NCBI GenBank assembly: GCA_038213435.1
Contig: JBBQTI010000016.1
Coordinates: 10,673-74,672 of the forward strand
Length of the DNA: 64,000 nt
Direction: 5' to 3'
Origin: PALSA-610 sp038213435
GTDB taxonomy: Bacteria > Actinomycetota > Acidimicrobiia > IMCC26256 > PALSA-610
The notes beneath the pieces are model-generated. The model had not been told where the DNA came from. It saw only the letters and a list, made by a program, of their open reading frames with translations, and searched no databases. Of this stretch, positions 9,029 through 17,473 are shown in pieces. Numbering within the stretch: position 1 is the stretch's first letter; each line of letters opens with the position of its first letter. The position numbers and the translations under genes are program-made.

Positions 9029-9043
9029 CGAACATATGTTCGT
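9028..9043. promoter_or_regulatory. LexA/SOS box overlapping a start codon
   Basis: TCGAACATATGTTCGT matches 15 of 16 positions of the actinobacterial SOS box TCGAAC-N4-GTTCGA. It begins at the last base of the -10 hexamer and contains the ATG at 9036, so bound LexA would block both the promoter melt region and the first codons. 13E12/HNH-family genes under SOS control are known in mycobacteria. Confidence 0.85.
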
Positions 9044-10111
9044 GTCGGTCGCGGCGCTCGCAGCTGAGCGTCGCGCACTCGACGCGCACGAAGCGGCGTG
9101 GCTGAAAAAGGTCGCGGCGTACGACCGATCGGGCGACTGGAGCGCCGATGGGTTCCTCAGCGCCGCGGGTGCGCTTCGGGCGGCATGTCGGATGGACCAC
9201 GGCGTCGCGCGCAGCCATATCGAACTGGCGCGCAAGCTCGAAGCGCTCCCCAAGGTCGCAGCCGCGTTCGGCCGGGGTGAGATCTCACAACGTCATGCCA
9301 CCGTCGTCGCGAACGCGTGTACGCCGGACCGTGCTGCGAGCATCTCCGAGGTCGAGGCCGAGCTCGTCGACGTCGCCCGTGCGTACACGCCAAGGGAACT
9401 CGGTGGGGTCGTCCGCTACCTGACCGACGCGATCGACGGCGACGGCGGCGCCTCCACCGACGAAGCACTGTTCGAACGGCGCCGTCACTACATGTCCGCC
9501 ACCCTCGACGGCATGGTCGCCTACGACGGGACCTGCGACCCCGAAAGCGGCGCCATCCACACCGCCACGATCAACGCCGAGATGGAACGCGACCGCGTCG
9601 AGCACGACCCCCGCACGCCGGCGCAACGCCGATTCGACGCCCTCACCAACCTCCTGCGCCGCTCCCTCGACACCGGCGCCGTCGGCGAGACCCGAAACGT
9701 CCGCCCCCACGTCACCGTCGTGATCGACCTCGACGAACTCCCCGGCCCACGCCCGAGCACACCGCCACAATTCGCACCGAGCAACGCCGCGACGGTCACC
9801 TCTCCACCGCGACGCTCGAACGACTCACCTGCGACTGCGACATCAGCCGGATCATCACCGCCGGACGATCCGAAGTCCTCGACGTCGGCCGCGCCACCCG
9901 CACCATCTCCCCGCCAGTATTGAAAGCACTCGTCGTACGCGACCAAAACTGCCAAACGCCCGGATGCGACCAACCTCCCGACCGCTGCCAAGCCACCACC
10001 TCGTGCACTGGACACGCGGCGGCCCCCACCAACCTCGAAAACCTCCAACTCCTCTGCTGGCAACACCACCGCCACCAACACAACCACGACGCCCAAGCCC
10101 GCGCCGCGTAG
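9036..10111 (+). pseudogene. DUF222/13E12-type HNH endonuclease gene with three C-run indels
   Basis: DUF222 plus C-terminal HNH nuclease. The first frame (from the ATG at 9036) carries DUF222 to about 9750 and then turns to nonsense. Adding one C to the run at 9752-9754 moves the reading into a second frame (HLSTATLERLTCD, VLDVGRATRTI, CQTPGCDQPPDRC). One C is missing at 9993-9994, after which HHLVHWTRGGP (the HNH core) is in a third frame, and an extra C in 10023-10027 restores the second (PTNLENLQLLCWQHH, stop at 10111). With these three single-base corrections the protein is complete with all Cys/His residues. All three changes lie in C runs, so sequencing error is as likely as real decay. 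It is controlled by the SOS box at its start. Confidence 0.75.
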
Positions 10112-10135
10112 ACGCGTACTCGTCCGACCTAGCGC

Positions 10136-10345
10136 TGTCCGATGTGCGAAGCGCGCGCACCGGAGGCGACGGGGTACTGGCAGGAGGTACTCCACGCCGC
10201 CGGCGATCGAGCGCCACTTCGAACCGTGCAAGACGAACTATCAGCTGCTCGGCAATGGCGTCCCGCACCTGCACGGGCACTTGATCCCCCGCTACCTCGA
10301 CGACGTGGCCCGGGAAGCCCACTACCCGGCGAAGCATGGAAGCGC
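10136..10345 (+). pseudogene. HIT-family protein remnant (internal deletion and frameshift)
   Basis: Fragments of a histidine-triad nucleotide hydrolase/transferase. CPMCEAR (from 10136, the zinc-binding start of many HIT proteins) is directly followed in frame by PEATGYWQEVLHAA, which belongs to the middle of the domain, so about 50 residues are missing. At about 10200 one extra base shifts the frame; in the new frame AIERHFEPCKTNY, LLGNGVPHLHGHLIPRY and LDD follow, including the full His triad. After about 10340 the sequence no longer resembles a HIT protein. Deletion plus frameshift make this a dead gene, and it leaves only about 25 bp after the HNH gene without recognisable content. Confidence 0.75.
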
Positions 10346-10389
10346 GCAGGGTCGCACCCCGTCTCGGACGCGGCGTGCGCAGAGTTGCA

Positions 10390-12651
10390 GTGATCCGCTT
10401 GAATGCTGCGGTGCCCGACCTCGGAGACGACTATTCGTTGGCCGCGGGTCCGTTGCAGGTCACGGTGACGGCTGTGGGCGAGTTGCGGATCGGTCGGGAC
10501 GAGTCTGATTGGCTCGGGCCGGGCCGGTTGGTGATGCCGAATGCCCCGGCCGTGGCACAGGTTTCGGCGTCCGCGAACAACGTGCGCCTCGAGTCGGATT
10601 GGCTCGTCGCCGAGATACGCGCGCTCGCGGAGGACCCGGTCGTGGTTTTGCGTTTGGAAGCCACCGAGTCGCGGCCGGGCCTGGCGTCGGACGGTTTCGC
10701 GCAGCCGGCGGTCGCGTGGCGGTTCGATCCGCGCCGCCGAGTCGACGGCGGTGCACCGGAAGGCCTGCGGGCATTTGGCTACCAGTACACCGAGTTCGCG
10801 TTGCCGGTGTTCAGTGATGCAGCGATGGCAAAGTGGCGACTGTTGGACTTCCGTCCCGCGGTCGTCATGCCTCTCGGCCTGGTCGCACCCGACGGTCGCA
10901 CGATGTTGCTGGCTCCGCTCGACGCATTTCACGAGCAGGTGATCGCGGTTCCCGCCGGAAAGGACCAGGCTGCCGCGGGCGTTCGTGCGGGCTGGCACGG
11001 CGATATCGACCACGTACCGGCCGGCTTCGCGACCGAGCTCGCCGTCATCGCGGGCGATGGCGCCCGTGAATGCTTCGCTCGATGGGCCCAGCTCTTGCGA
11101 TCGGCGTCGGGCGTGCCGGCGCCGGAACGCGACAGCGATGTGCTGGGTACTCGATTGTCGTACTGGACCGACAACGGCAGCGCGTACTGGTACCGCACCG
11201 AGGCCGGTCTCGACGCCGCATCGACGATCGTCGCGGCCGTCGACGATCTCGAAGCGCGCGGCGTTCCCGTGGGCGCAGTTCAGCTCGACTCGTGGTGGTA
11301 CCCACACGAGGTGTTGCGCCCATTCGACACCGATGATTGGGTTGTCCCGCCGACCGGCATGGTCGTATGGGAGCCCCGCGCCGACGTGCTCCCCGACGGC
11401 GTCGACGCGCTGCGCGAACGGCTCGGTCGACGACCTCTCGTCGCACACTGCCGTCACCTGTCCGCGCAATCGCCGTACGCCGACGACTTCAAAATGTGGA
11501 TCGACGGGGACCGGGCGCATCCGCAAGACGACGAGCTCTACGGCCGGCTGCTCGACCAAGCCGTCGCCTGGGGCGTCGAAGTGTTCGAGCATGACTGGTT
11601 GATCGAGTGCTTTCTCGGTGTGCGCGAACTACGCGCGGCGGGCCGGGCGGCGGCATGGCAGGAGGGCATCGACGCCGGCCTCGGCGCGCGGAACCTTCAC
11701 GCGCAGTGGTGCATGGCCTCGCCCGCCGACTTCGCGCAAACAAGTCGTCTCCGCCACATCACGTCGATCCGCACGAGCGGCGACCACGGGTACCTGGTCG
11801 GACCCGAGGTGTTGTGGGCATGGTTCTTGCACACCAATGTCATGGCCCGCGCCCTCGGACTCTGGCCGTACAAGGACGTCTTCCACTCGGCGAAGAGCTC
11901 CGAGACCCGCGCGGTCGAGGCGTTGCTTGCCGCGCTGTCGGGCGGACCGGTCGGGGTCGGTGACCGGATCGGCGAGGCCGACGTCGAGCTCATCCGACGG
12001 ACCTGTCGCGCCGACGGCGTACTCGTGCGCCCCGACGTTCCTGTCGCGGCGGTCGACGGTGCGGCGTTCGCCGCACCAGTGTGGTCGGGCGAGCCGCTCG
12101 TCGGCGCCACGCATACGCAGCACCCCGCCGGCCGCTGGGGCTACGTGGCTTCGCTCAATGTCGCCATCGACAAACAGCCACACAAGGCACGGGTTGCGTT
12201 GACCGACCTCGGGGAGGACCGTCCGCACACGGAATCACTCGCGGTGTTCGATTGGCGCAACCGACGCGTCGACGTCATCTCGGCAACCGGCGCGTACGAG
12301 ATCGAGCTCGAGCCTGCAGGTTGGGACTATCGGGTACTCGCGCCGATACTCCCCGGCGGTGTTGCAGTAATCGGCGATCCAGATCTGTATGCATGCGCCG
12401 GTGACGCTCGGATCGCCGGGGTTGCAATCGAGTCCGATCGCTCCACAGTCGTGACGGTCCTCGGCAGAAACGAACACGTCCACCTCGTGGGATGGTCGGC
12501 GGCGGCGATCTCCGCGCGTGCGTGGTCGCCCGCGACCGGCACGGCACCCATCCCGTCGACGTTCGACGGCACGACTGGTATGTGGGACCTCGGCGTCGAG
12601 ATCGGCGCCTCCGGCTGGACCAAAGTTCACATCCGCGTCGCGGCGAGTTAG
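10390..12651 (+). CDS. GH36/raffinose synthase (SIP1)-like glycoside hydrolase
   Basis: A 753-residue TIM-barrel glycosidase-like protein without signal peptide, so the substrate is probably handled in the cytoplasm. The N-terminal half is beta-rich; the barrel starts near LSYWTDNGSAYWY, continues with VQLDSWWYPHE, and holds EVFEHDWL (candidate nucleophile Asp) and IRTSGDHGY (candidate acid). SGGPVGVGDRIGEAD and DGVLVRPDVP resemble the C-terminal barrel of raffinose synthase/SIP1 proteins. I chose the GTG at 10390; an upstream ATG at 10336 lies within the HIT remnant, and neither has a clear Shine-Dalgarno. Alpha-galactoside or related oligosaccharide cleavage is the likely role; no sugar transporter or regulator lies next to it. 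Exact family assignment is uncertain. Confidence 0.65.
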   Translation: MIRLNAAVPDLGDDYSLAAGPLQVTVTAVGELRIGRDESDWLGPGRLVMPNAPAVAQVSASANNVRLESDWLVAEIRALAEDPVVVLRLEATESRPGLASDGFAQPAVAWRFDPRRRVDGGAPEGLRAFGYQYTEFALPVFSDAAMAKWRLLDFRPAVVMPLGLVAPDGRTMLLAPLDAFHEQVIAVPAGKDQAAAGVRAGWHGDIDHVPAGFATELAVIAGDGARECFARWAQLLRSASGVPAPERDSDVLGTRLSYWTDNGSAYWYRTEAGLDAASTIVAAVDDLEARGVPVGAVQLDSWWYPHEVLRPFDTDDWVVPPTGMVVWEPRADVLPDGVDALRERLGRRPLVAHCRHLSAQSPYADDFKMWIDGDRAHPQDDELYGRLLDQAVAWGVEVFEHDWLIECFLGVRELRAAGRAAAWQEGIDAGLGARNLHAQWCMASPADFAQTSRLRHITSIRTSGDHGYLVGPEVLWAWFLHTNVMARALGLWPYKDVFHSAKSSETRAVEALLAALSGGPVGVGDRIGEADVELIRRTCRADGVLVRPDVPVAAVDGAAFAAPVWSGEPLVGATHTQHPAGRWGYVASLNVAIDKQPHKARVALTDLGEDRPHTESLAVFDWRNRRVDVISATGAYEIELEPAGWDYRVLAPILPGGVAVIGDPDLYACAGDARIAGVAIESDRSTVVTVLGRNEHVHLVGWSAAAISARAWSPATGTAPIPSTFDGTTGMWDLGVEIGASGWTKVHIRVAAS

Positions 12652-12696
12652 CGAATCGCCGCGGCTGCGTCGGAGCCCGCGTGGGAGCATGCCCGC

Positions 12697-13485
12697 ATGA
12701 CCTACACCCATGGCCATCACGAGAGCGTGTTGCGATCGCATCGGTGGAGAACGGTCGAGAACTCCGCGGCCTACGTCGCGGCTCGATTCGCGCCCGGTGC
12801 GCGCGTGCTCGACGTGGGGTGCGGCCCGGGGACGATCACGGTTGACATCGCCAATCGAGTCGCGCCCGGGCGCGTCGTCGGCATCGACGCGTCGAGAGAC
12901 GTGATCGACCAAGCCCGGCGGGACGGTTCCGGCGTCGACAACGTCGAGTTCGCCACCGGCGACGTGTACGCCCTCGAGTATCCCGACGCGGCGTTCGACG
13001 TCGTGCACGCACATCAGGTCCTGCAGCACTTGCCCGATCCGGTGGGCGCGCTGCGCGAGATGCGGCGCGTGTGCCGGCCCGACGGTGTGGTCGCCGCGCG
13101 CGACAGCGACTACGCCGCCTTCACCTGGTATCCGGAGGAGCCGACCCTCGATGCGTGGCTGGCGTTGTACCGGAACATCGCACGCGTGAACGGTGGTGAA
13201 CCCGATGCGGGCCGGTTTCTGTTGGCGTGGGCGCACGCGGCCGGCTTCTCGCACGTACAGCCCAGCGCGTCGGTGTGGTGTTTCGCCACACCCGACGACC
13301 GCGAGTGGTGGGGCGGGTTGTGGGCCGACCGGATGACGACCTCGGCCATCGCCGGACAGGCCGAGCACGAGGGCTTCGCGACCCGAGCGGAGCTCGAGGA
13401 CATCGCCGCCGCCTGGCGCAACTGGGTTGCGCATCCCGACGCGTGGTTCGCCGTCCTGCACGGCGAGATCATCTGCCGCCCGTAG
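12697..13485 (+). CDS. SAM-dependent class I methyltransferase
   Basis: A 262-residue Rossmann-fold methyltransferase. Motif I is VLDVGCGPGT (about 34-43), followed by GRVVGIDAS, the acidic GDVYALEYPDAAFDVVHA and the post-I segment LQHLPDPVGALREMRRVCRPDG, an arrangement seen in UbiE/Methyltransf_11-like enzymes. The C-terminal 100 residues are Trp-rich and probably form the acceptor pocket. The start ATG at 12697 follows GGGAG by about 12 nt. The end overlaps the convergent GGDEF-EAL gene by 17 bp. The methyl acceptor (small molecule, quinone or lipid) cannot be read from the sequence. Confidence 0.85.
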   Translation: MTYTHGHHESVLRSHRWRTVENSAAYVAARFAPGARVLDVGCGPGTITVDIANRVAPGRVVGIDASRDVIDQARRDGSGVDNVEFATGDVYALEYPDAAFDVVHAHQVLQHLPDPVGALREMRRVCRPDGVVAARDSDYAAFTWYPEEPTLDAWLALYRNIARVNGGEPDAGRFLLAWAHAAGFSHVQPSASVWCFATPDDREWWGGLWADRMTTSAIAGQAEHEGFATRAELEDIAAAWRNWVAHPDAWFAVLHGEIICRP

Positions 13486-15179
13486 TCGACGCGATCGCGG
13501 CGCCTTGTGTGCGGAGGAGCTCGTCGACGTCAGTCGGATCGAGTGGCCGGGCGTAGTGGTAACCCTGACCGCGGTGGCAGCCCAGTTGCTGCAGCGCGTT
13601 GGCCTGGTCCTCGGTTTCGATCCCTTCGGCGAGGGTGTCGAGGTGAAGGGCCTCGCTGAGCCGCAGGATGGCACCGACGAAGGACGCATCGTCGCCGCCG
13701 TTGTGGATCTCGTCGACGAAACTCTTTTCGATCTTCACGGTATCGATGGGAAACTGCCGCAGGTAACCCAGCGACGAGTCGCCGGTGCCGAAGTCGTCGA
13801 CCGAGAGGTTGACTCCCACGGCCTTCAGTGCGTTGAGCCGCGCGAGTGCCGCCTGCTTGTCGTGCATGGGGCGGTTTCGGTGATCTCGAGGACCAGCCGG
13901 CTCGGCTCTATCCGGGAGTCGGAGAGAGCGGCTTGCACGTCCGTCACGACGTGTGGGTCCTCGAGTTGGCGCGCGGAAAGATTGACACTGACGCACAAGC
14001 GCCCGGCTTGGGGACACGTTGCCGTCCAGCTCGCAAGGTCGCGGCACGCCCGGTTGAGAACCCACCTGCCGGGGGGGACGATCATGCCGGTTTCCTCGGC
14101 GATGTGGATGAACTCGTCGGGAGCAAGCATCCCCCGGGTCGGGTGCTGCCAGCGGACGAGTGCTTCGAAGCCGCTCGGCCGGCCGGTGTCGAGCTCGACG
14201 ATCGGCTGGTATTGCAAAACGAGTTGGAGCTTGTCGACGGCGGTGCGGAGGTCGTTCTCGAGCTCGAAGCGGGTTCGGGCCGTGTCGAACATGGACGAAT
14301 CAAAGGCGCGCACTCGGCCCCGACCCTCGGCCTTGGCTGCATACAGTCCGATGTCGGCGTTGCGGATCAAGTCGTCGGCACTGTGGAGGCCCGCCTCGAC
14401 GAACGCGACACCGACACTTGCGCCGACCACGACGGCCCGGTCTTGCCACTCGAACGGTTGTCCAACGCTTCGATCAACCTGCTCCCCAAAGCGTGCAGCT
14501 GGTCTCGCGACATGGGGTCCTCGATGAGCAGCGCGAACTCGTCGCCGCCGAGCCGCGCCACGGTGTCGCCCGGGCGGCTGACGCCCCGCAAGCGGTCCGC
14601 CACGACGGCCAAAGCGTGATCACCGGCCAGATGACCGAGACTGTCGTTGACGTGCTTGAATCCGTCGAGATCGACCACCATGAGCGCCGCTTCACAGGTC
14701 TCGCGGCGGGCCATCGCATGCTCGATGCGGTCGCGTAGCAACGCCCGGTTCGCGAGCCCGGTCAACGAATCGTGGAAGGCGCGATGACGCGGCTCCGTTT
14801 CGAGCCGGTGCCGTTCGGTCACGTCGCGCATGTTCAACACGACGGCGGCGACCTCGGGTAGTTCCAACAGGTTGATCCACGACACCTCGACGTAGCGCCA
14901 CGCTCCGACGCCGTCGCGACAGCGCCACTCGGACGGCCCCGCCGACCCTGTCGACAGCGTCCGCGCGAGCTCTGATTCGGCTGCGATCATCTCGTCGGGA
15001 TGCACGAGATCGATGACCTTGCGGCCGAGCCGCCCCTGCGCCGACACTCCCAGAACGTGGTTCACGGAGTCACTCATCTCTTGAATCACGCCGTTGCGAT
15101 CGGTGACGATGATGACCTCGTCACTGTGGTTCACCAACGCGCGGAAGCCCTGCTCGCTCGCGGCGACGAGGACCTTCGG
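13469..15179 (-). pseudogene. PAS-GGDEF-EAL cyclic-di-GMP gene, 5'-truncated with two G-run frameshifts
   Basis: Bifunctional diguanylate cyclase/phosphodiesterase in three frames. Frame 1 holds a PAS domain (ALVNHSDEVIIVTD, DVTERHRLE) and the GGDEF domain with RPGD (inhibitory site) and LGGDEFALL. It breaks near 14460, where one base is missing after EALD. Frame 2 continues with GASVGVAF, the EAL domain (GFEALVRWQHP, SVNLSARQL, LEITETAP) and breaks at the G run 13868-13871. Frame 3 completes DDFGTGDSSL, KIEKSFVD and AEGIETED. With two one-base corrections all catalytic motifs are intact, so sequencing error is plausible. The 5' side is separate: the same frame runs into the TAG of the SDR gene at 15182, only TTG (15140) or GTG (15137) could start it, and residues before these still look coding, so the true N-terminus seems lost. 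Confidence 0.7.
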
Positions 15180-15959
15180 CTACGCGGGCATCGCGAGGCC
15201 GCCGTCCACGACCAGGGTCTGGCCGGTCACGAACTTGGCGTCGTCGCTCGCGAAGAACACACACGCGCCGGCGAGATCCTCGGGCTCGAGGGTCGATTTC
15301 ATCGCGGTCTGCGCCGTCATTCCTTCGATATAGACGTCGGGGACGATCTTCTTCGTCGCTTCCGTCATCGTGACGCCGGGCGCGATGCAGTTGACGGTGA
15401 TGTTCCAGGCGCCGAGCTGCGCGGCCATGAACTTCGTGAGCCCGACGATGCCCCACTTCGTGATGGAGTAGCTGTAGTTGCCCAGGCCGGTGAACTCGTC
15501 ACCGAAGGTCGGGAACGAGTACGCGTAGGCCGCGCCGGACGACTGGTTGATCACGCGTCCGTACTGCTGCTTCGCCATCACCGGCGCAGCGGCGCGCACC
15601 ATCAGCCACGCGCCGAACTGATTCACTGCGAACACCTTCTTCAGGTACTCGAAGCTCGGATCGAAGTTGTCGATGTCGTAGTAGAGGGCGGCATTGTTGA
15701 CGAGGATGTGCACGGTACCGAACGCCTCGACCGCCATGTCGACGCAGGCCTGCGCCGATTCGGGATCGGAGATGTCGGTCGGCACGAAGCGCGCGTCGCC
15801 CTTGCCCGCGAGGGTCTTCATCCCCGCGGCCGCCCGCTCCTCGTTGATCTCGGCGACGACGACCTTGGCCCCCTCGTCGAGGAACCGTTGCGCGTACGCG
15901 AGGCCGATGCCCTGCCCGGCACCCGTGATGATCGCGACCTTGTCCTGCAGACGTCCCAC
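15180..15959 (-). CDS. SDR-family oxidoreductase
   Basis: Short-chain dehydrogenase of 259 residues. TGAGQGIG is at about 13-20, NNAA replaces NNAG near 88-91, and the catalytic Tyr-x3-Lys lies in YSYSITKWG. The C-terminal VTGQTLVVDGG is typical of FabG/cyclohexanol-type SDRs. The GTG start at 15959 has AGGAG about 9 nt upstream, just after the end of the dehydratase gene (9-bp gap), so the two genes form an operon. Its TAG stop is immediately followed, in the same frame, by the truncated GGDEF-EAL sequence. Probable role: alcohol/ketone step in the degradation pathway served by the neighbouring genes. Confidence 0.85.
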   Translation of the reverse strand: MGRLQDKVAIITGAGQGIGLAYAQRFLDEGAKVVVAEINEERAAAGMKTLAGKGDARFVPTDISDPESAQACVDMAVEAFGTVHILVNNAALYYDIDNFDPSFEYLKKVFAVNQFGAWLMVRAAAPVMAKQQYGRVINQSSGAAYAYSFPTFGDEFTGLGNYSYSITKWGIVGLTKFMAAQLGAWNITVNCIAPGVTMTEATKKIVPDVYIEGMTAQTAMKSTLEPEDLAGACVFFASDDAKFVTGQTLVVDGGLAMPA

Positions 15960-15968
15960 GCTTGTCTC

Positions 15969-16448
15969 CTACCGCTCGAGCCGGGCAATCAGGTTGAAGC
16001 GTTCCGTCACGACGGGTGAACCGTCGCGCGCGTCGTTCCATTGAGTTTCCATGACGACGAACGTCATGTTCGCGCGCTCGGACGCCTTCTCGTAGATGTC
16101 GGTGATCGTCTGCACGCCGTCGAGCACATCGCCCGCAACCGGAGTGCGGTGGTACACGAACTCTTGCTCGCCATGCAGCACGAGCGCGCCCTGGCCGTGC
16201 AGCTGTCCCATGATTGCGTGCATCGGGTTCCCACCGCCCTCGGTCGGATCGGCGGGCTGGTCGTCGGTCGAAAGCCTCGACCAGTACGGCGCGGCGAACG
16301 TGAACGTCGGCGCCGCGGGCGCGCCGACGACGCCGTAGAGGTCGCGGTGATCGCCGACCGCCGCGGCAAAGTTCGCGAGTACCGAACGGTCGAGCGCGAC
16401 GCGCCACGCACCGGTTCGCCGTCCGATCACGCTCGTGTCGACGGACAT
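15969..16448 (-). CDS. FAS1-like (MaoC_dehydrat_N-type) dehydratase subunit
   Basis: A single-hotdog protein of 159 residues like the N-terminal half of MaoC-type hydratases and the HadA/HadC subunits of mycobacterial 3-hydroxyacyl dehydratases. Conserved parts: YWSRL, GALVLHGEQEFVYHR, VAGDVLDG and ITDIYEKAS. This half normally binds substrate and pairs with a catalytic hotdog that carries the Asp/His dyad; no such partner gene is found within the window. It is a paralog of the protein at 31255 (shared LHGEQEF and VYEKA-type motifs). The start ATG has a GGAG-type Shine-Dalgarno; the gene diverges from the SDR at 16541 and leads into the SDR at 15959. Confidence 0.8.
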   Translation of the reverse strand: MSVDTSVIGRRTGAWRVALDRSVLANFAAAVGDHRDLYGVVGAPAAPTFTFAAPYWSRLSTDDQPADPTEGGGNPMHAIMGQLHGQGALVLHGEQEFVYHRTPVAGDVLDGVQTITDIYEKASERANMTFVVMETQWNDARDGSPVVTERFNLIARLER

Positions 16449-16467
16449 GACCGCCTGCTCCTCGGCC

Positions 16468-16498
16468 TTGGCACGGGCTTTCGAGCCCGCGCTACGGT
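16468..16498 (+). promoter_or_regulatory. Promoter with palindrome between -35 and -10
   Basis: TTGGCA (16468-16473) and TACGGT (16493-16498) are spaced by 19 bp, and the spacer contains CGGGCT-TTCG-AGCCCG (16474-16489), a perfect 6-bp inverted repeat. A repressor bound there would cover the core promoter of the operon beginning at 16541, and being near the 16448 start it could act on both divergent units. Which regulator binds is unknown. Confidence 0.4.
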
Positions 16499-16540
16499 GA
16501 CGCCAACGTCAGTTTTCTTGCCACTAGGGGGAACGCGCAA

Positions 16541-17473
16541 ATGGGCATGCTCGACGGCAAGGTGGCCATCGTCACCGGTGCGGGCAACGGCGTCGGACGC
16601 GGCGAAGCGATCATGCTCGCCGACCACGGCGCCAAGGTCGTGGTCAACGACCTCGGGGGATCGGTGAGTGGCGAGGGTTCCGACAAGCGCGCGGCCGACG
16701 ATGTCGTCGAGGTCATCAACAAGCGGGGCGGTGAAGCCGTCGCCAACTACGACAGCGTCGCCGACTTCGACGGCGCGAAGAACATCATCGGCTCCGCGAT
16801 CGAGGCGTTCGGGCGGCTCGACGTGCTCGTGAACAACGCCGGCATCCTGCGCGACAAGATGATGTTCTCGATGTCACCCGACGACTTCGACTCGGTCGTG
16901 AAGGTGCATTTGTACGGTGCTTTCAACACGATGCACCACGCCTCGGCGTACTGGCGCAGCGAGTCGAAGGAAGACCGCCAGCCCCGCGCCGCGATCATCA
17001 ACACCGTGTCGAGCGCCGGCCTCCAGGGTCAGGCCAGCCAGATCAATTACGGTGCGGCCAAGGCGGGCATCGCGGCGATGACGATCATCGCAAGCCTCGA
17101 GCTGAGCCGCTACGGCGTACGCGCGAACTGCATCGGACCCGGCGGCGCGACGCGCATGGTCGCGCAGGCAATGAAGATCGACGTCAAGAACCCCGAGGAT
17201 TACACCGAGTTCGAGCCGATGAACCCCGGCAACTCCGCTCCGGCGGTCGTCTGGCTCGCGTCCGACGAGGCGCTGCACGTCACCGGTCAGGTGTTGCGGC
17301 TCGTCGGAAACAACCTCGCGCTCTACCGTCCCTGGGAGATGGGCGAGCAGTTCCTCGCCACCGACAAGGAAGGCAAGCCCAAGCAGTGGGATCCGGCCGA
17401 CATCGGCCGCATCGTCAACCGGTACGTGTTCCAGAGCGAGAATCCGGGAATCGACGCGCAGCGGCGGGCATGA
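16541..17473 (+). CDS. SDR-family 3-hydroxyacyl-CoA dehydrogenase-like oxidoreductase
   Basis: A 310-residue SDR of the Hsd4/17-beta-HSD-4-like group. TGAGNGVG is at 12-19, VVNDLGG near 36-42, NNAG near 98-101, and the catalytic region is NTVSSAG...INYGAAKAG (Tyr-x3-Lys). The extended C-terminus ends in KQWDPADIGRIVNRY, as in the SDR at 4112. The start ATG follows GGGGG by 10 nt. Its stop overlaps the crotonase start (ATGA). With crotonase and thiolase-like protein it makes a hydration/oxidation/C-C cleavage set, as in beta-oxidation or steroid side-chain removal. Confidence 0.87.
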   Translation: MGMLDGKVAIVTGAGNGVGRGEAIMLADHGAKVVVNDLGGSVSGEGSDKRAADDVVEVINKRGGEAVANYDSVADFDGAKNIIGSAIEAFGRLDVLVNNAGILRDKMMFSMSPDDFDSVVKVHLYGAFNTMHHASAYWRSESKEDRQPRAAIINTVSSAGLQGQASQINYGAAKAGIAAMTIIASLELSRYGVRANCIGPGGATRMVAQAMKIDVKNPEDYTEFEPMNPGNSAPAVVWLASDEALHVTGQVLRLVGNNLALYRPWEMGEQFLATDKEGKPKQWDPADIGRIVNRYVFQSENPGIDAQRRA

